Positions 1-11,077 of a DNA stretch of 64,000 nt are shown piece after piece. The DNA lies in NCBI GenBank assembly GCA_034359265.1, contig CP136896.1, forward strand, positions 22,661,501 through 22,725,500, written 5' to 3'. The stretch is from Canna indica. Taxonomy: Eukaryota; Streptophyta; Magnoliopsida; Zingiberales; Cannaceae. Each line of letters begins with the position of its first letter. Position 1 is the stretch's first letter. A program made the position numbers and the translations under genes. Under the pieces are notes generated by a model, which did no database searches, was not told where the DNA came from, and was given only the letters and a program-made list of their open reading frames with translations.

Positions 1-1
1 T

Positions 2-1401
2 TTGAAGACCAAAGGTTTTGATGTATTTAACATGTTACATTGGGAATTTATTGAACCTAAGGTTGATATGCATGCATGGAGTGAAATGGACAAGAAAATA
101 TTTAAGTTTAATGGAGATGCCATGAATTGCATACTTTGCACATTATCAAATGACATACTAGAAAAAGTAATGTATTGTTCTTCGGCTCATGATTTCTGGG
201 CTAGTCTAAATGTTTTATACGATCATGCCAAAACCGTAGAGATTGGCACTTTTAATGAAGGAGGTGATGACAATGGTCACTCACCTACTACTAATATTGG
301 TTCTGATGTCCATAGCTCTTCTAGTTAAAGAAGTAGCACCAAGAGCCGAAAAAAATAATATAATCTGTCTTGCATGCAAAGAGAAGGGGCATGTTAGGAA
401 GAATTGCCCTACCTTGATGAACAAAGCAAGGAAGAGGTCAAGTGCTTCCACCTCCACATCTCATTCATTCGAAGCATCCTCTATTCATGACTACGAAGCT
501 ACTTCCAAAGTGAGCTTCAAAATTGCTAATGATGAGGTACACTCTTTTCCTTCTAGTCATAATAATGATAATAATAGTACTAGCTCTTCTAGTTCATTAA
601 ATATGTCATATGAAGAACTAGTTGAGGAATATCAAAAATTGGATGCCTTGCTTATGAAAAAGAATAAGGAAAACAAAAAATTGAAGAAAGAAAATTCAAC
701 TCTTAGCTCTCAATTACATGATGTAAAATTAGAAAATGAGAAGCTAAGAATTAGTGTCCCCAATCCATGTCATGATACTTTAAGTGTTGACACTAAGGAG
801 TTGAAAAATAAAATGACATATTGAAGAATGAAAATTGCATGTTGAAATCTCAATTGCACGCTATTCATAAATCCATGAATGATATGAAAAATGAGATGTT
901 GACCTTGAGTAGGAAAGTTAATTCTTCCTCTTATAATTCTAAGAATCAAAATGTCTCATTTAAGAACACTAAAAATAAAAATGCTCATGTAAAGAATGGT
1001 AAGGTTCATCATCATTCTCATACTAAGCATTCCACCATTAAACCTCATGCTCAAAGAAAAATGATTTATCTAAGAATGCCCATGCTCATCATGCCTCTCA
1101 TGCCATGCATTCTACCATTAGACCCCATAATTATAAGAAGATGAATGAGGTTTCTAAGAATGCTCATTCTCATCATGCTTCACATGATAAGCATTCTAAA
1201 ATTAAATCTCATGTCCATGCTAAAAATGAAAAGAAAAAGTTCCATGGACATTGTTTTTGTTGTGGTATCTATCGTCATGCCAGACATGATTGTGCATTCA
1301 AAAAAAATCCAAATATTGCTAAGACACTTTGGATTTCTAGGCCATCTAACCCCAAGGACCCAAAGCTATTTGGGTACCAAATATCTCATTTTCTATTGTA
1401 G
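2..1401 (+). pseudogene. copia-type gag (UBN2-like) with two CCHC knuckles, decayed
   Basis: This is the retrotransposon capsid-type protein, with the start outside the window. The first reading frame (2-328) matches the gag N-terminal region of copy B at 36490-36936. It ends in a stop where B reads CAA, a C-to-T change. The chain continues in other frames through 243-824, 821-1144 and 1105-1401. Two CX2CX4HX4C knuckles are visible: CLACKEKGHVRKNC (near residues 42-55 of the 243-824 frame) and CFCCGIYRHARHDC near position 1255. Between them is a Lys/Glu/Asn-rich, probably coiled-coil stretch (about 600-900) and a His/Ser/Lys-rich low-complexity segment. At least three frame changes make it non-functional as written. 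Confidence 0.8.
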
Positions 1402-4400
1402 GGGGAGCTACCACACAAGGGTGAAGGATTGATGATATGTTGGAGTTGACCATGGACTTGAATGATGAATCTTCCATTGGTTGCAACTTCAAGCTATATT
1501 GATGCCTTAGGTAAAGTTGGCATCAAAACTACTTCAGTATCATCTTCTATCTTGTATTGCTTAATCTTAGTTGAAGATTATGATACATGTTTAAATTGAT
1601 TGATTTTTCCCGCTCTTGCAAAAGATTTCTTTCAAAAACGTTTTTGATTTTTGATTTTTCGGTCTCTACGGAGACCCAGGTGGCCTGTAATGGGCCTAAG
1701 CGACCTTGCGGTTCTAAATCGTAGGCTACTTGTGGCTTTAGGTTTTCAACCAATAGGAAGGGTTGGAGGTCATATTTTTCATTCATTATTTTTGTGATCT
1801 CTAAAAATTCATTTTGGTTTCATGATAATTCATTTTAAAATGAATTTGAAACTATTTTGCAAAGTTTTATTTTGAATGAAATCTTTAATGCTTACTTTGC
1901 TATCTAGAATGATTAACTTGCTTGAAATAATTATGTCATTATGCTATTAATAATTTCTTCATGCAAGTTAAATCTAAGGTTAAAAGGAAGGCTAATTAGG
2001 AAGAAAAAGATTAGTTTGACAAATTTTCATGAATTAGGTATAACTTTGATAAATCTAAAATCTTAGTGTTATACCTCAATACTTAAGCTTAAATTATGTC
2101 TCTATACTCATGATGGTAATCCCATGTTAAATCCTTGAATTCTCATGAGTAGGTAGGACTTTGATACTTAGACAAATTTCATTGAATGAAACTTGTTCTA
2201 GGTAAATATCTATTATTAGAGACACTGCTTTAAGTCCAAACTAGTTAAATATGTTTAGAGATTTTATTTCTCAAATAGTTCACATCTTAAGATCTCTTAG
2301 ATTCATTTAGATATCATGAAAACTAATTTAAAATGAATCTTTAACTATCTAGCATAGATTAAGATTTTAAATGAAATTTTGCATTTAAAACTTGTGCTAT
2401 TTAGTAAATTAGCTTGCTAGTAGTCTTATTATTTCATTATGATACTAATGAAGTCTACTTGCAAGTTAAAAATTGAAAAACTATGCTATCTAAAAGTAAA
2501 TGAAAAAGAAAATGAAAAAGTTGGGCAAATTTTCAAGAAAAATGTATGAATTTTATTTTGCAAATTTTTTGAAAAATAAATTGAATTTTCATTTTAATGA
2601 TGTCTCTATATACTCATGATTGTCTTTGCATGCTAAATATTTGAAGTTTCATGAGTAGGCAAAATTTGGATAACTTAGACAATTTCATGATATCTTGATT
2701 AAATGAAACTTGCTCTAGGTTAAAATTCTTGTTAGAGATCTCATTTTAAGTTAAAATTTGATGAACATATTTAGATACACATATCACATAAGTCTAGAAA
2801 GTTAAAATTAAAAATTTATGTCTAGATGAACAATGTGATATCTATATCACTTTAGGGGACTTAAGCTTTAAAAGCTTGGTCCAAGTCAACAAACCACAAT
2901 TGGTATCAATTGACTTGGTCATTTCATTTTAAGTCCAAAACTTCATAAACATGTTTAGGAATAGGTATGACATGTTTCCATGCATTTAGAATGAAAAATT
3001 CTTATGGATATGGATAAAATGACAATTGAGGTTAATTCATTCAAACCTCTTTTTGAACTATGTTGACCCAAGTCAACAAGTTGACTTAAAGGTCTCATTC
3101 ATGATCCATATTTGAGAAACATGTTTAGATTTACTCATGTTAGGAATCCATATGGTTAAATTTGAAAAATCATGAGTAATTGTTAAGATTGAAACTTGGC
3201 AAGTTTCATGAAAACTAGTTAGTTTTGAATGAAACCATGCTAGGTTGATATCTTGACTTAAAGACAAAATTTTCATTTCAAACTTGACATATACTCTTTA
3301 CATGACCATCATGTGGTGTCATGAAAGTTTGAATGAAAATTGAAAAAGTATTAAGAAAAACTCATGTACACCATTTGGATTCTATTTCTAATATCATTCA
3401 CATATTTTAATGAGTAAAATCATTTCTAGGAATGATTTTGATATTTTGGATGATAGCTAGGATCCATTTGTTTATTTGAAAATAATATAGGATGAAAAAT
3501 GGGCTTTGACTTTTAAATTCATTTTGAGTTCAACTTTAATACATGCATTTCAAATGTCTATCCAATAATTGATATTAAAATTTTCATCCGACATTTGGTA
3601 TCAAAATGAGCATTCTATATTTGGTATCAAATCTTTTATCCAAAAATTGGTTTCAAAATCATTTGTCAAAAATATATTTTTGATTAAACTTAAAATGGTG
3701 ATTTTTGAAAACTAGAAGTATAGGTTGACTTAAGTCAACAAAGTAAGTTAAAAATTTCATTTTAAGCCCAAACTTAATTCATAGTCTTACACTATCTCAT
3801 GTTTAATGTTTAGATGCCTATGTTTGAGAAAACATGAGTAGATAGCAAAACTTGAGACTTAGCATTTTCATAGTTTTCATGCTTATTTCAAATGAAAACA
3901 TGCTAAGTTCATATTTAGATCAAATGACATTAGTTTCAATTCAAACTTGATATACATGCTTTAAATGATTATATCCTTGTATTTTGAAAGTTTGAATAAA
4001 ATTTAAAAATGTCATGAAAAAGATATGAGTACATCCATACTTGAGTGCATACATGTTAATTTGTTTTCATGTATGATTGTGTGATCATATCAAATTGTTT
4101 TTCCATCCCTTTGGTTGAGATACCAATGTTCATGAAAATAATCCTTAGAGTCTCAACCTCATGTATTAATTGTGTTTCATCCCATTGAGTAGATAGTCTC
4201 TCTTGCCCTTTTTGATTGATGTCAAAAGGGGGAGAAGAGTATGGATAAAGGGGGAGAAGAGTATAGGTCAAAAGGGAGAGAAGTGTATAAGAAAAAGGGG
4301 AGGAAAATATAGAAAATTCATGCATATAGATAGGTGGAGTTTATCTTATAGATATGCATGTTGATAGGGGGAGAAATCCCTTAGTTGATATCCTTATGCT

Positions 4401-4437
4401 TTAATGATATATTTTCTTAAGGATGTTTGTCATCATC
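1402..4437 (+). other. non-coding spacer of copy A
   Basis: About 3 kb of AT-rich sequence lies between the gag stop and the polypurine tract. Only short, unconvincing ORFs occur. It contains a GGTCTC-TACG-GAGACC hairpin at 1661-1676. It also contains roughly four diverged modules near 2100, 2600, 3090 and 3740, each with the phrases CATGAGTA, ATGAAAC and ATGTTTAGA. The region aligns by eye with 54386-54993 plus 60884-62860 of copy B, so it is a conserved part of this family. Confidence 0.75.
1661..1676 (+). other. conserved RNA hairpin with UNCG loop (copy A)
   Basis: GGTCTC and GAGACC form a perfect 6-bp stem closing the loop TACG. In RNA this gives C(UACG)G, a member of the very stable UNCG tetraloop class. 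Copy B has the same stem with loop TTCG at 54630-54645. Function is unknown; a packaging or dimerisation role is only a guess. Confidence 0.6.
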
Positions 4438-4451
4438 AAAAAGGGGTAGAT
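4438..4451 (+). other. polypurine tract, copy A
   Basis: AAAAAGGGGTAGAT lies directly before the TGTTGG start of the 3' LTR, the usual place for the plus-strand primer. Copy B has AAAAAGGGGGAGAA in the same position (62861-62874). Confidence 0.75.
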
Positions 4452-4805
4452 TGTTGGCTTTAGGTTTTCAACCTTAGCCTTAATCTCGATCTTGATGGTT
4501 TTGATGATAACAAACATGGAACTAATGATTTCATTGAGAATATCTTTCAGGTTCCATATCGACTAGTGTTCGATGTCCTCGATCGGATAAATTGGAGAAA
4601 TCGCGAAATCGGAAGGACATTGATCGTCACGCTCGGGTTCGTCGCGAAAGTTTCCCGAAGATCGACGAGTGCACCAAAGTCGCTTGAACGAGTCTAAAGA
4701 TCAAGTCAAAAGCTCTCCAAGATGATGCTCGTTGAAAGCCGGAACCCGGAAATGAAGCGCGGAAGAAATAGGCCGAAGAAATAACATTCAGCCTAGGTTC
4801 GTTTG

Positions 4806-5172
4806 ACCGGTCGGTCGACCGACTGAAGGTAAAGAAAGTAGTAGAGCTACTTCGGTCAACCAATGGAAGCCCAAAATGGGCTGTAGCTCGGGCAGTCGAC
4901 TCGTCGGTCAACCGACCTGCTGATACCCGCGATGAAAGATCGCGTCGGTCGACCGATGGGTCGACCGAATGGAGAAAGAAATTGGCCCAGGCTGGCGATC
5001 GACCGACCTGCGTATAAGCTAAAGACGCAATTGCGTTGGTCGACCGATGGGTCGATCGAAGATCGTAGATCGCACGATCTGCATCTGGTGGTCGACCAGT
5101 TAGTCGATCGACCACAGGGAAAGCTGCATCGGTCGAATGATCGGTCGACCGATGCTTCGATCGGCGCTTCGA
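4806..5172. repeat. GGTCGACC palindrome cluster in LTR A
   Basis: Many copies of GGTCGACC, GGTCGACCGA and TCGATCGA variants lie irregularly in the U3 side of the LTR, upstream of the TATA box. The same cluster type occurs at 35488-35600, 40498-40735 and 63178-63285, so it belongs to the LTR family. The two-fold symmetry explains why both strands show ORFs rich in R-P-T-D-R-S here. Confidence 0.75.
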
Positions 5173-5229
5173 TCAGCGGTCTGTAACGGATAGTTTTCTA
5201 CCCATTGAACAACTGTTTCTTTGCGAGGG

Positions 5230-5237
5230 TATAAATA
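5230..5237 (+). promoter_or_regulatory. LTR TATA box, copy A
   Basis: TATAAATA in the context GAGGGTATAAATACACCC. The same box at the same relative place occurs in all four LTRs of the family in this window (35659, 63338, and the minus-strand solo LTR at 40447-40454). Confidence 0.65.
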
Positions 5238-6786
5238 CACCCTCAGATACTTCATTTAATCTTACTCTCCCAATCTTACAGTGATCATTGAGCATTAAAA
5301 GGGAGTTTAGAGCCTTCCAAAAGATTGATTAAGCGGCGCTCTGTTCTTCATCAAGTTCTCCTTCAAGCGCAATCTGCTTCCCTCGACTCGGGCTTCAACT
5401 CAAGCTCTACTACTGGCGAGTTGGAGGTTTTGAAGGCCTGAAAAGAGTAGTTAATCTTGTATTTATCCTTTAGCTCTTTTCAATTGTAATTTTGCTGTTA
5501 TTTGAATTGTTTTTTATTTGTGCGGGTAAAGACCTTGTGTTAGGTCTTGTGTGTGAAGTGATATCCTTAGTGAAAAGGAGTAAAGCCACTTGTGTAAACT
5601 TAGTGTTTACTAGGATTAGTTTAGTTGTCCCTTAGGGTTGAGGTGGAAGAGGACACTCGATAAGAAGGCGGTGACTTCCGGGTGTGGAAGTGCCTTAGGT
5701 CGAGAGTGCATCTCTTCGTGGAAAAGTCCTCGTGTATAAGGGAAACTTAAATTAATCTAGTAAAACTAGTTTGGAAATCCTAAGCGGGGTGCTTAGGTAG
5801 TGGAGTAGGCATTGGGGCCGAACCACTATAAATATCTGTGTTTGCATTGCTCTTTATTTTTGCTTTAATTGTCTAAATCATTTGTATTGTTTCCACATTG
5901 AATTGATAAATCGTAATTTACCTAACGAACTAAGAAAACGATTAAATTGGAAATTAGGCAAAACGATTTAGTAAACACACTATTCACCCCCCTCTAGTGT
6001 CACCATTTCGTCCAACAATAACAACTTTTACACTTACTATTGTTCTAGCCTGAGGATCAAAGCGGTCTGATCCGGTGCAGTGTCTCTCCTAATCAAGTGC
6101 AACTTCGGCGGGGGACCTACAAAAGACACTCCGACGCTCAAGTCAGTAGGTATTCGAGGTGGAGGTTATTAAATTAAAACTTAAGTTACCAAAGGCATGC
6201 CATGTCTATATTTATTGCACGTGAAGGTAATGACGCTGCCAAGTAATCTCGCGGGTATATTGCTCAAAATGGATTGAGGCTAATCTCGGAGATATTGGGC
6301 TTGTAATGGTGTATCCCTCATAATTAGGGAGGATGTGGATTCCCTTATATGGTCGACTAGAGCCCCCGGGCGGAGCCATTAGGTATGGGCCTGATCTGGC
6401 CGAACTCAAAAGTATAAGTGCAGTCCACAGTCCCCGAGCTCGGTCTGAGTCTGCAGGACTGTGTGTCAAGCTCTAAGTGATGCTAGCTTATGACCTCAAC
6501 TGGTTAGGAGGACGTCGGTGGGGTCATTGTCATGTGCAGGATATGGGACCTCTTATGCGACTCTTCGTTATCCAGGTTGGATGTGATGATTATGTAGAAG
6601 AGGAATGCGCTCTTCCAGATGCTCGTCACTTTTATGGTAGATATAGCTTGACAAGAGAGTAATTATGAGTAGAGATTCAATAAGCAGTTTTCGAGGCGTT
6701 GAGCGCTAGAGGTGAACTGAGGGGACGTGGTTCCATATGTGAAAAAGTGGGATCGCCTGTCAAAGTGATGGTTCTTGTTTTGGGGC

Positions 6787-6794
6787 TATAAATA
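6787..6794 (+). promoter_or_regulatory. probable TATA box in LTR-like remnant
   Basis: TATAAATA in the context GGGGCTATAAATAGCCC, flanked by a small G/C-rich inverted repeat, which is typical of LTR promoters. No transcript evidence is available. Confidence 0.45.
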
Positions 6795-7581
6795 GCCCTT
6801 GCATGTTGCATGCATTGGAAATCATGGAGTGGGAGGTGTCAAAGGTTACCGTCCCTCTGGGGGTCATTTTTGACTTGATGGTGAATGGTTCGCAGGTCGT
6901 TGTGGATTTGTACCGTCGGGCTTAAAAATGAAGGTAAGAGGCGGACTTTCATCCATGGGTCCGTATTGTCGGGCTTACGGCGAAGCATTCTCCGTGGTAT
7001 GCGCATCGAGGGAGGTATCATGCTCTCGACTGGCTGGAATCTTGTCCATGGTTGGAATCTTGTCCATGCTCCTAGGTTTGGAGAGCCAGGGCTCTCACTT
7101 CTCTCCTCCTTGCCCTTCAACTCTCGGGCTGCGGGGGGTTTCACTAGTAGATCTGTATGTTGTGTTAAATCTTGGTAACAAGACTACTGGTCAAAATTTT
7201 TGCTTACATGGCTTCGGAGAAGAGTACATCCTACTTTTCTCTATTATGCTCTTCAAGAGTTGTACCTTTATGGCTTATTTTCTCATTTGTAAGCCGCCCT
7301 TTGTGGGTTTATAAGTGTAACAACTTCCTTTGTTGGATTTTATGAATATAAGGATGACTTTCTATATTTATCCTTTTTGTGCTTTTGCCAAGCTCGGTCG
7401 GTTTCTCGATTGCTATGGATTTGTTGACTATATATCTAGGTCAGAAAGACAAAATTTAAAGCTGAGATTACCTGTTTGGTAGTTATGAGTAGGGCATTGG
7501 GGCCGATGAGTCAGATTGGTGAAAAATCAAGCTTTCATCGTTAAGGACTCTAAGGTCGGAAGTAGTGGCGATGTGGCTGAT

Positions 7582-8026
7582 GACCAGACTCGATGAAAAT
7601 CGAGCTTGCAAGAAGTGTGCTTGGGGACGTGATGCTCATTTATAGCGTGTCGGGCTCAGCTAGAGGCCGCATTTAGGGCCGAGGACCAAACTCCGTGGAA
7701 ATCGAACTCACAAGAAGCGCGTTTGGGGTCATGTTTTCTCAATTAGAGCATGACAGGCTAAGCCAGAGGCCATATTTAGGACCGAGGACCAGACTCGATG
7801 GAAACTGAGCTCGCGAGAAGCACGCTTAGGGTCGTGTTGCTCATTTAGACCATGCTGCGTTGATCGGGAGGCCGCATTTAGGATCGAGGACCAAACTCGA
7901 TGGAAATCGAGCTCACGAGAAGCACGCTTGGGGTCATGTTTGCTCATTTAGAACGTGTCGGGCTGAGCCAAAGGCTGCATTTAGAGTCGAGGATCAGACT
8001 CGATGGAAACCAAACTCGCAAGAAGC
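7582..8026. repeat. 102-103 bp tandem array, about 4.3 units
   Basis: Units begin GACCA(G/A)ACTC at 7582, 7684, 7787, 7889 and 7992 (the last reads GATCAGACTC). Each runs through the phrases AAGAAGC, TTGGGGTC and GGCCGCATTTAG. The last unit is cut after 35 bases by the LTR that starts at 8027. ORFs at 7729-8106 are products of the repeat. Confidence 0.85.
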
Positions 8027-8772
8027 TATCACACCCCAAATCTGGTATGACCGGCCAAGGTACGCCACATACCCCGAAATCTAACCCCAAAACAAACTAT
8101 ACATAAACAAGTAATGAACCTAAACATTTTATAACATTTAAAACTTAAAGGAAAACATCAAATCCTAAAAGAAACCCAACCACTAATTTGATAAATGCTA
8201 AATGTTCAATTTATTTTCAAAACTTTAAAGTTCCAACAAGTACACCCCAAACTAAGGAAAATGCGAAAACGAAATAACCGAGTCTACATGACTCAACAAA
8301 AATAAAAATGACTGGACTCAGTATCCTCCTCGATCATGACATGTTACAAGACCCACTGCCCTATCGCCACCAGCCGCTCTACTGCACCTCAGTACCTCTC
8401 TGATCTAAGTCAGGTGCTGCAAAACAACAAAAATGAGGGGTAAGTCCAACTAGGACTTAGTGAGTAGATCAGTCCTCAATCATCAAATTCATCATCATGT
8501 AAAAGCCAAAATAACATAAACATGCATTTGAACATAGCAGGAACATAGGAACATGAAGATGAATATCATAAGTCTACCACCACTATGAGCATTATAAACA
8601 ACCACCAACAAGCGAATAAATATAACACATGAATAAATACAACCACACGAATAAAGTAATGCCAATGCAATGCCTCAGTCACATGAATGCACCTCCTACG
8701 GACCCATCGGTCCCATAGCCACGCAGGGTAGGTAGACAGGTGGCCACCGAACTACCACCCAGCTCGGTGCTG

Positions 8773-8957
8773 TCTCTTTGGGGTATGCTCTCCGCTTACT
8801 GATACTGGCTCTTCCGATTCATCTCTTTGGGGCATACATTCCCCTCACCAGTCGAGTCTCCGAATTATCTCTTTGGAGTATGATCTCCCCTCACCAGTAG
8901 GACTTTCGGAATAAGGCCAAGGCTGTCTCTTTGGGGCATACCCTCCCCTCACCAGCG
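8773..8957. repeat. 46-58 bp tandem repeat, 4 units
   Basis: Units start TCTCTTTGG(G/A) at about 8773, 8822, 8868 and 8926, and contain CTCCCCTCACCAG. It lies inside the minus-strand LTR. Confidence 0.7.
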
Positions 8958-9168
8958 AGGCTTACGGAAAATGCAACAAGCACATCACAACATCACACAC
9001 GCAGGTATATGAACATAAAATAAGATGTGATGTCAACAGGTAATAAAGGGTATGTCTAGGGCATACCTCAACCTCCACCTCTTCCTGCCATACATCACAA
9101 CCACACACACACACATATATATGGGATAAAGCTAAAAATCATGATCTCACATCATACATACAACACTT

Positions 9169-9373
9169 GGCCCATTCGGCCCAATATCAATTCGTGCCCG
9201 ATGTGCACCACTCAGCCCATCCGACCCAATATCAACTCGTGCGCGATGCACCCCACTCGGCCCATCCGGCCCAATATCAACTCGTGCGCAATGCACACAA
9301 CTCGGCCCATCCGGCCCAATATCAACTCATGCGCAATGCATACCACTCGGCCCATTTGGCCCAATATCAAAAC
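9169..9373. repeat. 45-bp tandem array, about 4.5 units
   Basis: The unit starts GGCCCATCCGGCCCAATATC and continues AACTCGTGCGCAATGCA. Because 45 is a multiple of three, two frames stay open (9141-9386 and 9167-9415) and give 15-residue repeats. I do not take these as proteins: the array lies in an LTR and neither frame has wider context. Confidence 0.85.
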
Positions 9374-10420
9374 CATGCTCATTTAGGGAAAGGTTGTACC
9401 CTTGTAATGAAGTAGATTAGTCTGGTAATTACAGCTTAATTCACATTTCTCGATGCACCTTAGGTAGCACCCACTCGGCCTCTACTCGGCCCAATTAAGT
9501 TACTCGCCGCCGTGTACCCTCCACTACTACCTCATAATTGTCTTATAAATTATTCTATTCAAGAACCTAACACCCGTGATGGTCGTCGCATAGTGGAACG
9601 CTATATCTTATAGAGCAATCTTCGCACGCCGTACCACTTGTCACACACTCATCGTTTGAAGTATCATCCGAACTTATGGAATTTCTTGGACAATGAAAAA
9701 GAGTATAACATATGTCCAAGGATTCCAAATTTAGTGGAACAAACTAAACTCCTCAGTTTTCTTACTTTCCTAGGTCTCACGGAAATTCGGTCCACATCTA
9801 GGATTTCAACCCCTCTACGGACAACTTTCCTAAAGTTTCCACTTGAGGGCTTATACCCTCATCCCAAACCTAGAAGTGTTCAAATAACCCACTGTTCACA
9901 TGGTAAAACTACAGGGAGCCGGGAAGTGTCGCACCGGGCTCGCAACCTAACTCATTCAATAAACGATATGACAATTCCAACCTACCTAACCAATCTGTTT
10001 TCTGTTTGTACACTACCGTTCATGTCATAATAATGTATTCAAAACTCACAGAATGTGGCATATATAAATATCGATAGGTTATTTCGATATTTTACAAAAT
10101 GTGTTACTATCTCTAACAAGGCAAAGTAATTTCAACATACACTTAACGAAAATTCTAGCATACATTGAGAAATTCCAGCATATATGAATGCTTATTTTTA
10201 ACACCTTGAGCACAGCAATATGCCACATAACATGAAGGAAAAACTCATCTAATTGCCCTTAAGGGTACCCTACACTCTTAGGGTTACTTGGCCACCCTAG
10301 GCTACCATGAAAAATGAGATTCTAGCTTGCTATGATACATAGAATTTTCAGAATTAATCAGCAATTAAATTGAAAATAAATATTAAACATCATTACTAAG
10401 TTTCCCACACTAGGGCCGGC

Positions 10421-10479
10421 CCTCCCTAAGGTTTGGGGGCATGCCCTAGGGCTGCCACCCCCTCCAAACCTTAAGGAGG
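10421..10479. repeat. strong stem-loop in minus-strand LTR
   Basis: The left arm CCTCCCTAAGGTTTGGGGG (10421-10439) pairs with CCCCCTCCAAACCTTAAGG (10458-10476) with small bulges; the loop is about 18 bases. Confidence 0.6.
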
Positions 10480-11077
10480 CACCCTATAAACGACGTGAGA
10501 CAATAAACAAGCATGAAGGATGATCTAGTCGCAAGAAAATCACACGAAATCTCTTCCAAATCCCTCCACAAGGATCGGCAACCCCAAATCTAAATTATAG
10601 GGATTTTGGGGAAGAACCACTCACCTAGGATTGAATTAAGGACGAGGAAGACGATGGAGAAGCCCCGTGTCCTATCCGATCCGACGACACCTCAATCCTC
10701 CAGTCGATTCATCTGATTCATCTCCTCTCTTTCTCTCGCCTCCCTTGGTTGGTGTGCGGTTCCTTCTTGGAGTCATGCGCCCCATGGCAGGTTATATATA
10801 TAAAATTGTCAAAATTACCTATTTGCTCCTCATCACTTAACTCGACCCGACTTGCTTAAAATGAGTCAGATTCGAGCCCCGATTGCACCCTCGGACTTAG
10901 CTCGAACCCAACTCAGACTTAACACAATAATTAATTCTAAATTTAAGTTATTTAGATTGAGCAAGGGTCTCACCTCAATTCGCGTCCAACCGCGATTAAC
11001 TTTGCACGCGTCGTTACGTGTCGCGCTTATCCGTTGAACCCAATATGTAAAATTTAATAAATTTCGCGGGTATTACA

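Larger units (their letters stand above)
1..6017 (+). mobile_element. gag-only LTR retrotransposon, copy A (5' end outside window)
   Basis: In order the element has a copia-like gag, about 3 kb of AT-rich non-coding spacer, a polypurine tract and a 3' LTR ending at 6017. No protease, integrase or reverse transcriptase is visible between gag and LTR. Copy B (35466 to the window end) has the same order, so pol absence is a family trait and not a local deletion. Its life cycle would depend on enzymes supplied in trans (inference). The 5' LTR and primer-binding site lie outside the window, so the TSD cannot be tested; the five bases after the LTR are ataac. Confidence 0.85.
4452..6017 (+). repeat. 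3' LTR of copy A
   Basis: This 1566-bp LTR is bounded by the inverted ends TGTTGG and CCAACA. It matches the minus-strand solo LTR at 39716-41289 and the LTRs of copy B. The best conserved part is the transcribed side (about 5550-5830), with shared phrases such as CTTAGGTAGTGGAGTAGGC. Short ORFs at 4627-5186 come from palindromic repeats and are not genes. Confidence 0.9.
6018..8026. repeat. unclassified LTR-like remnant
   Basis: No real coding region is visible. The sequence has LTR character: a good TATA box (TATAAATA, 6787-6794), a stretch GACACTCCGACGCTCAAGTC near 6127 of a kind I associate with plant Ty3-type LTRs, a T-rich possible transcript end near 7300-7400, and a 102-bp tandem array at its right edge. 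The small ORFs at 6212-7314 overlap on both strands and I do not accept them. Copy A abuts its left side and another LTR cuts its right side, so neither true end is seen. Confidence 0.4.
8027..11077 (-). mobile_element. minus-strand LTR with Tekay/Del-like ends (probable solo LTR)
   Basis: Read on the minus strand it begins TGTAATACCCGCGAAATTT, nearly the same as the start of element C's LTRs (46541). It ends GGGGTGTGATA, close to C's GGGGCGTGACA. The terminal A at 8028 should be G in a canonical TG end. A minus-strand TATATATA run near 10794-10802 could be its TATA box. No gag or pol is present. The flanks (gaagc and atttat) do not form a TSD, so one edge may have been lost or the calls may be off by some bases. 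No credible gene lies inside. Confidence 0.65.

Noticed and set aside
4627..5186. Two overlapping ORFs rich in R-P-T-D-R-S on opposite strands
   Set aside because: They arise from the GGTCGACC palindromes of the LTR; the same happens in the solo LTR at 40557-41060.
6212..7314. Several ORFs of 60-130 residues
   Set aside because: They overlap on both strands, show no domain, and lie in LTR-like sequence with a TATA box in the middle.
7729..8106. ORFs with repeated SRELDFHRVW-type motifs
   Set aside because: Products of the 102-bp tandem array.
8773..9373. Regularly spaced repeats as a possible CRISPR-like array
   Set aside because: Units are contiguous tandem repeats without unique spacers, inside a plant LTR.
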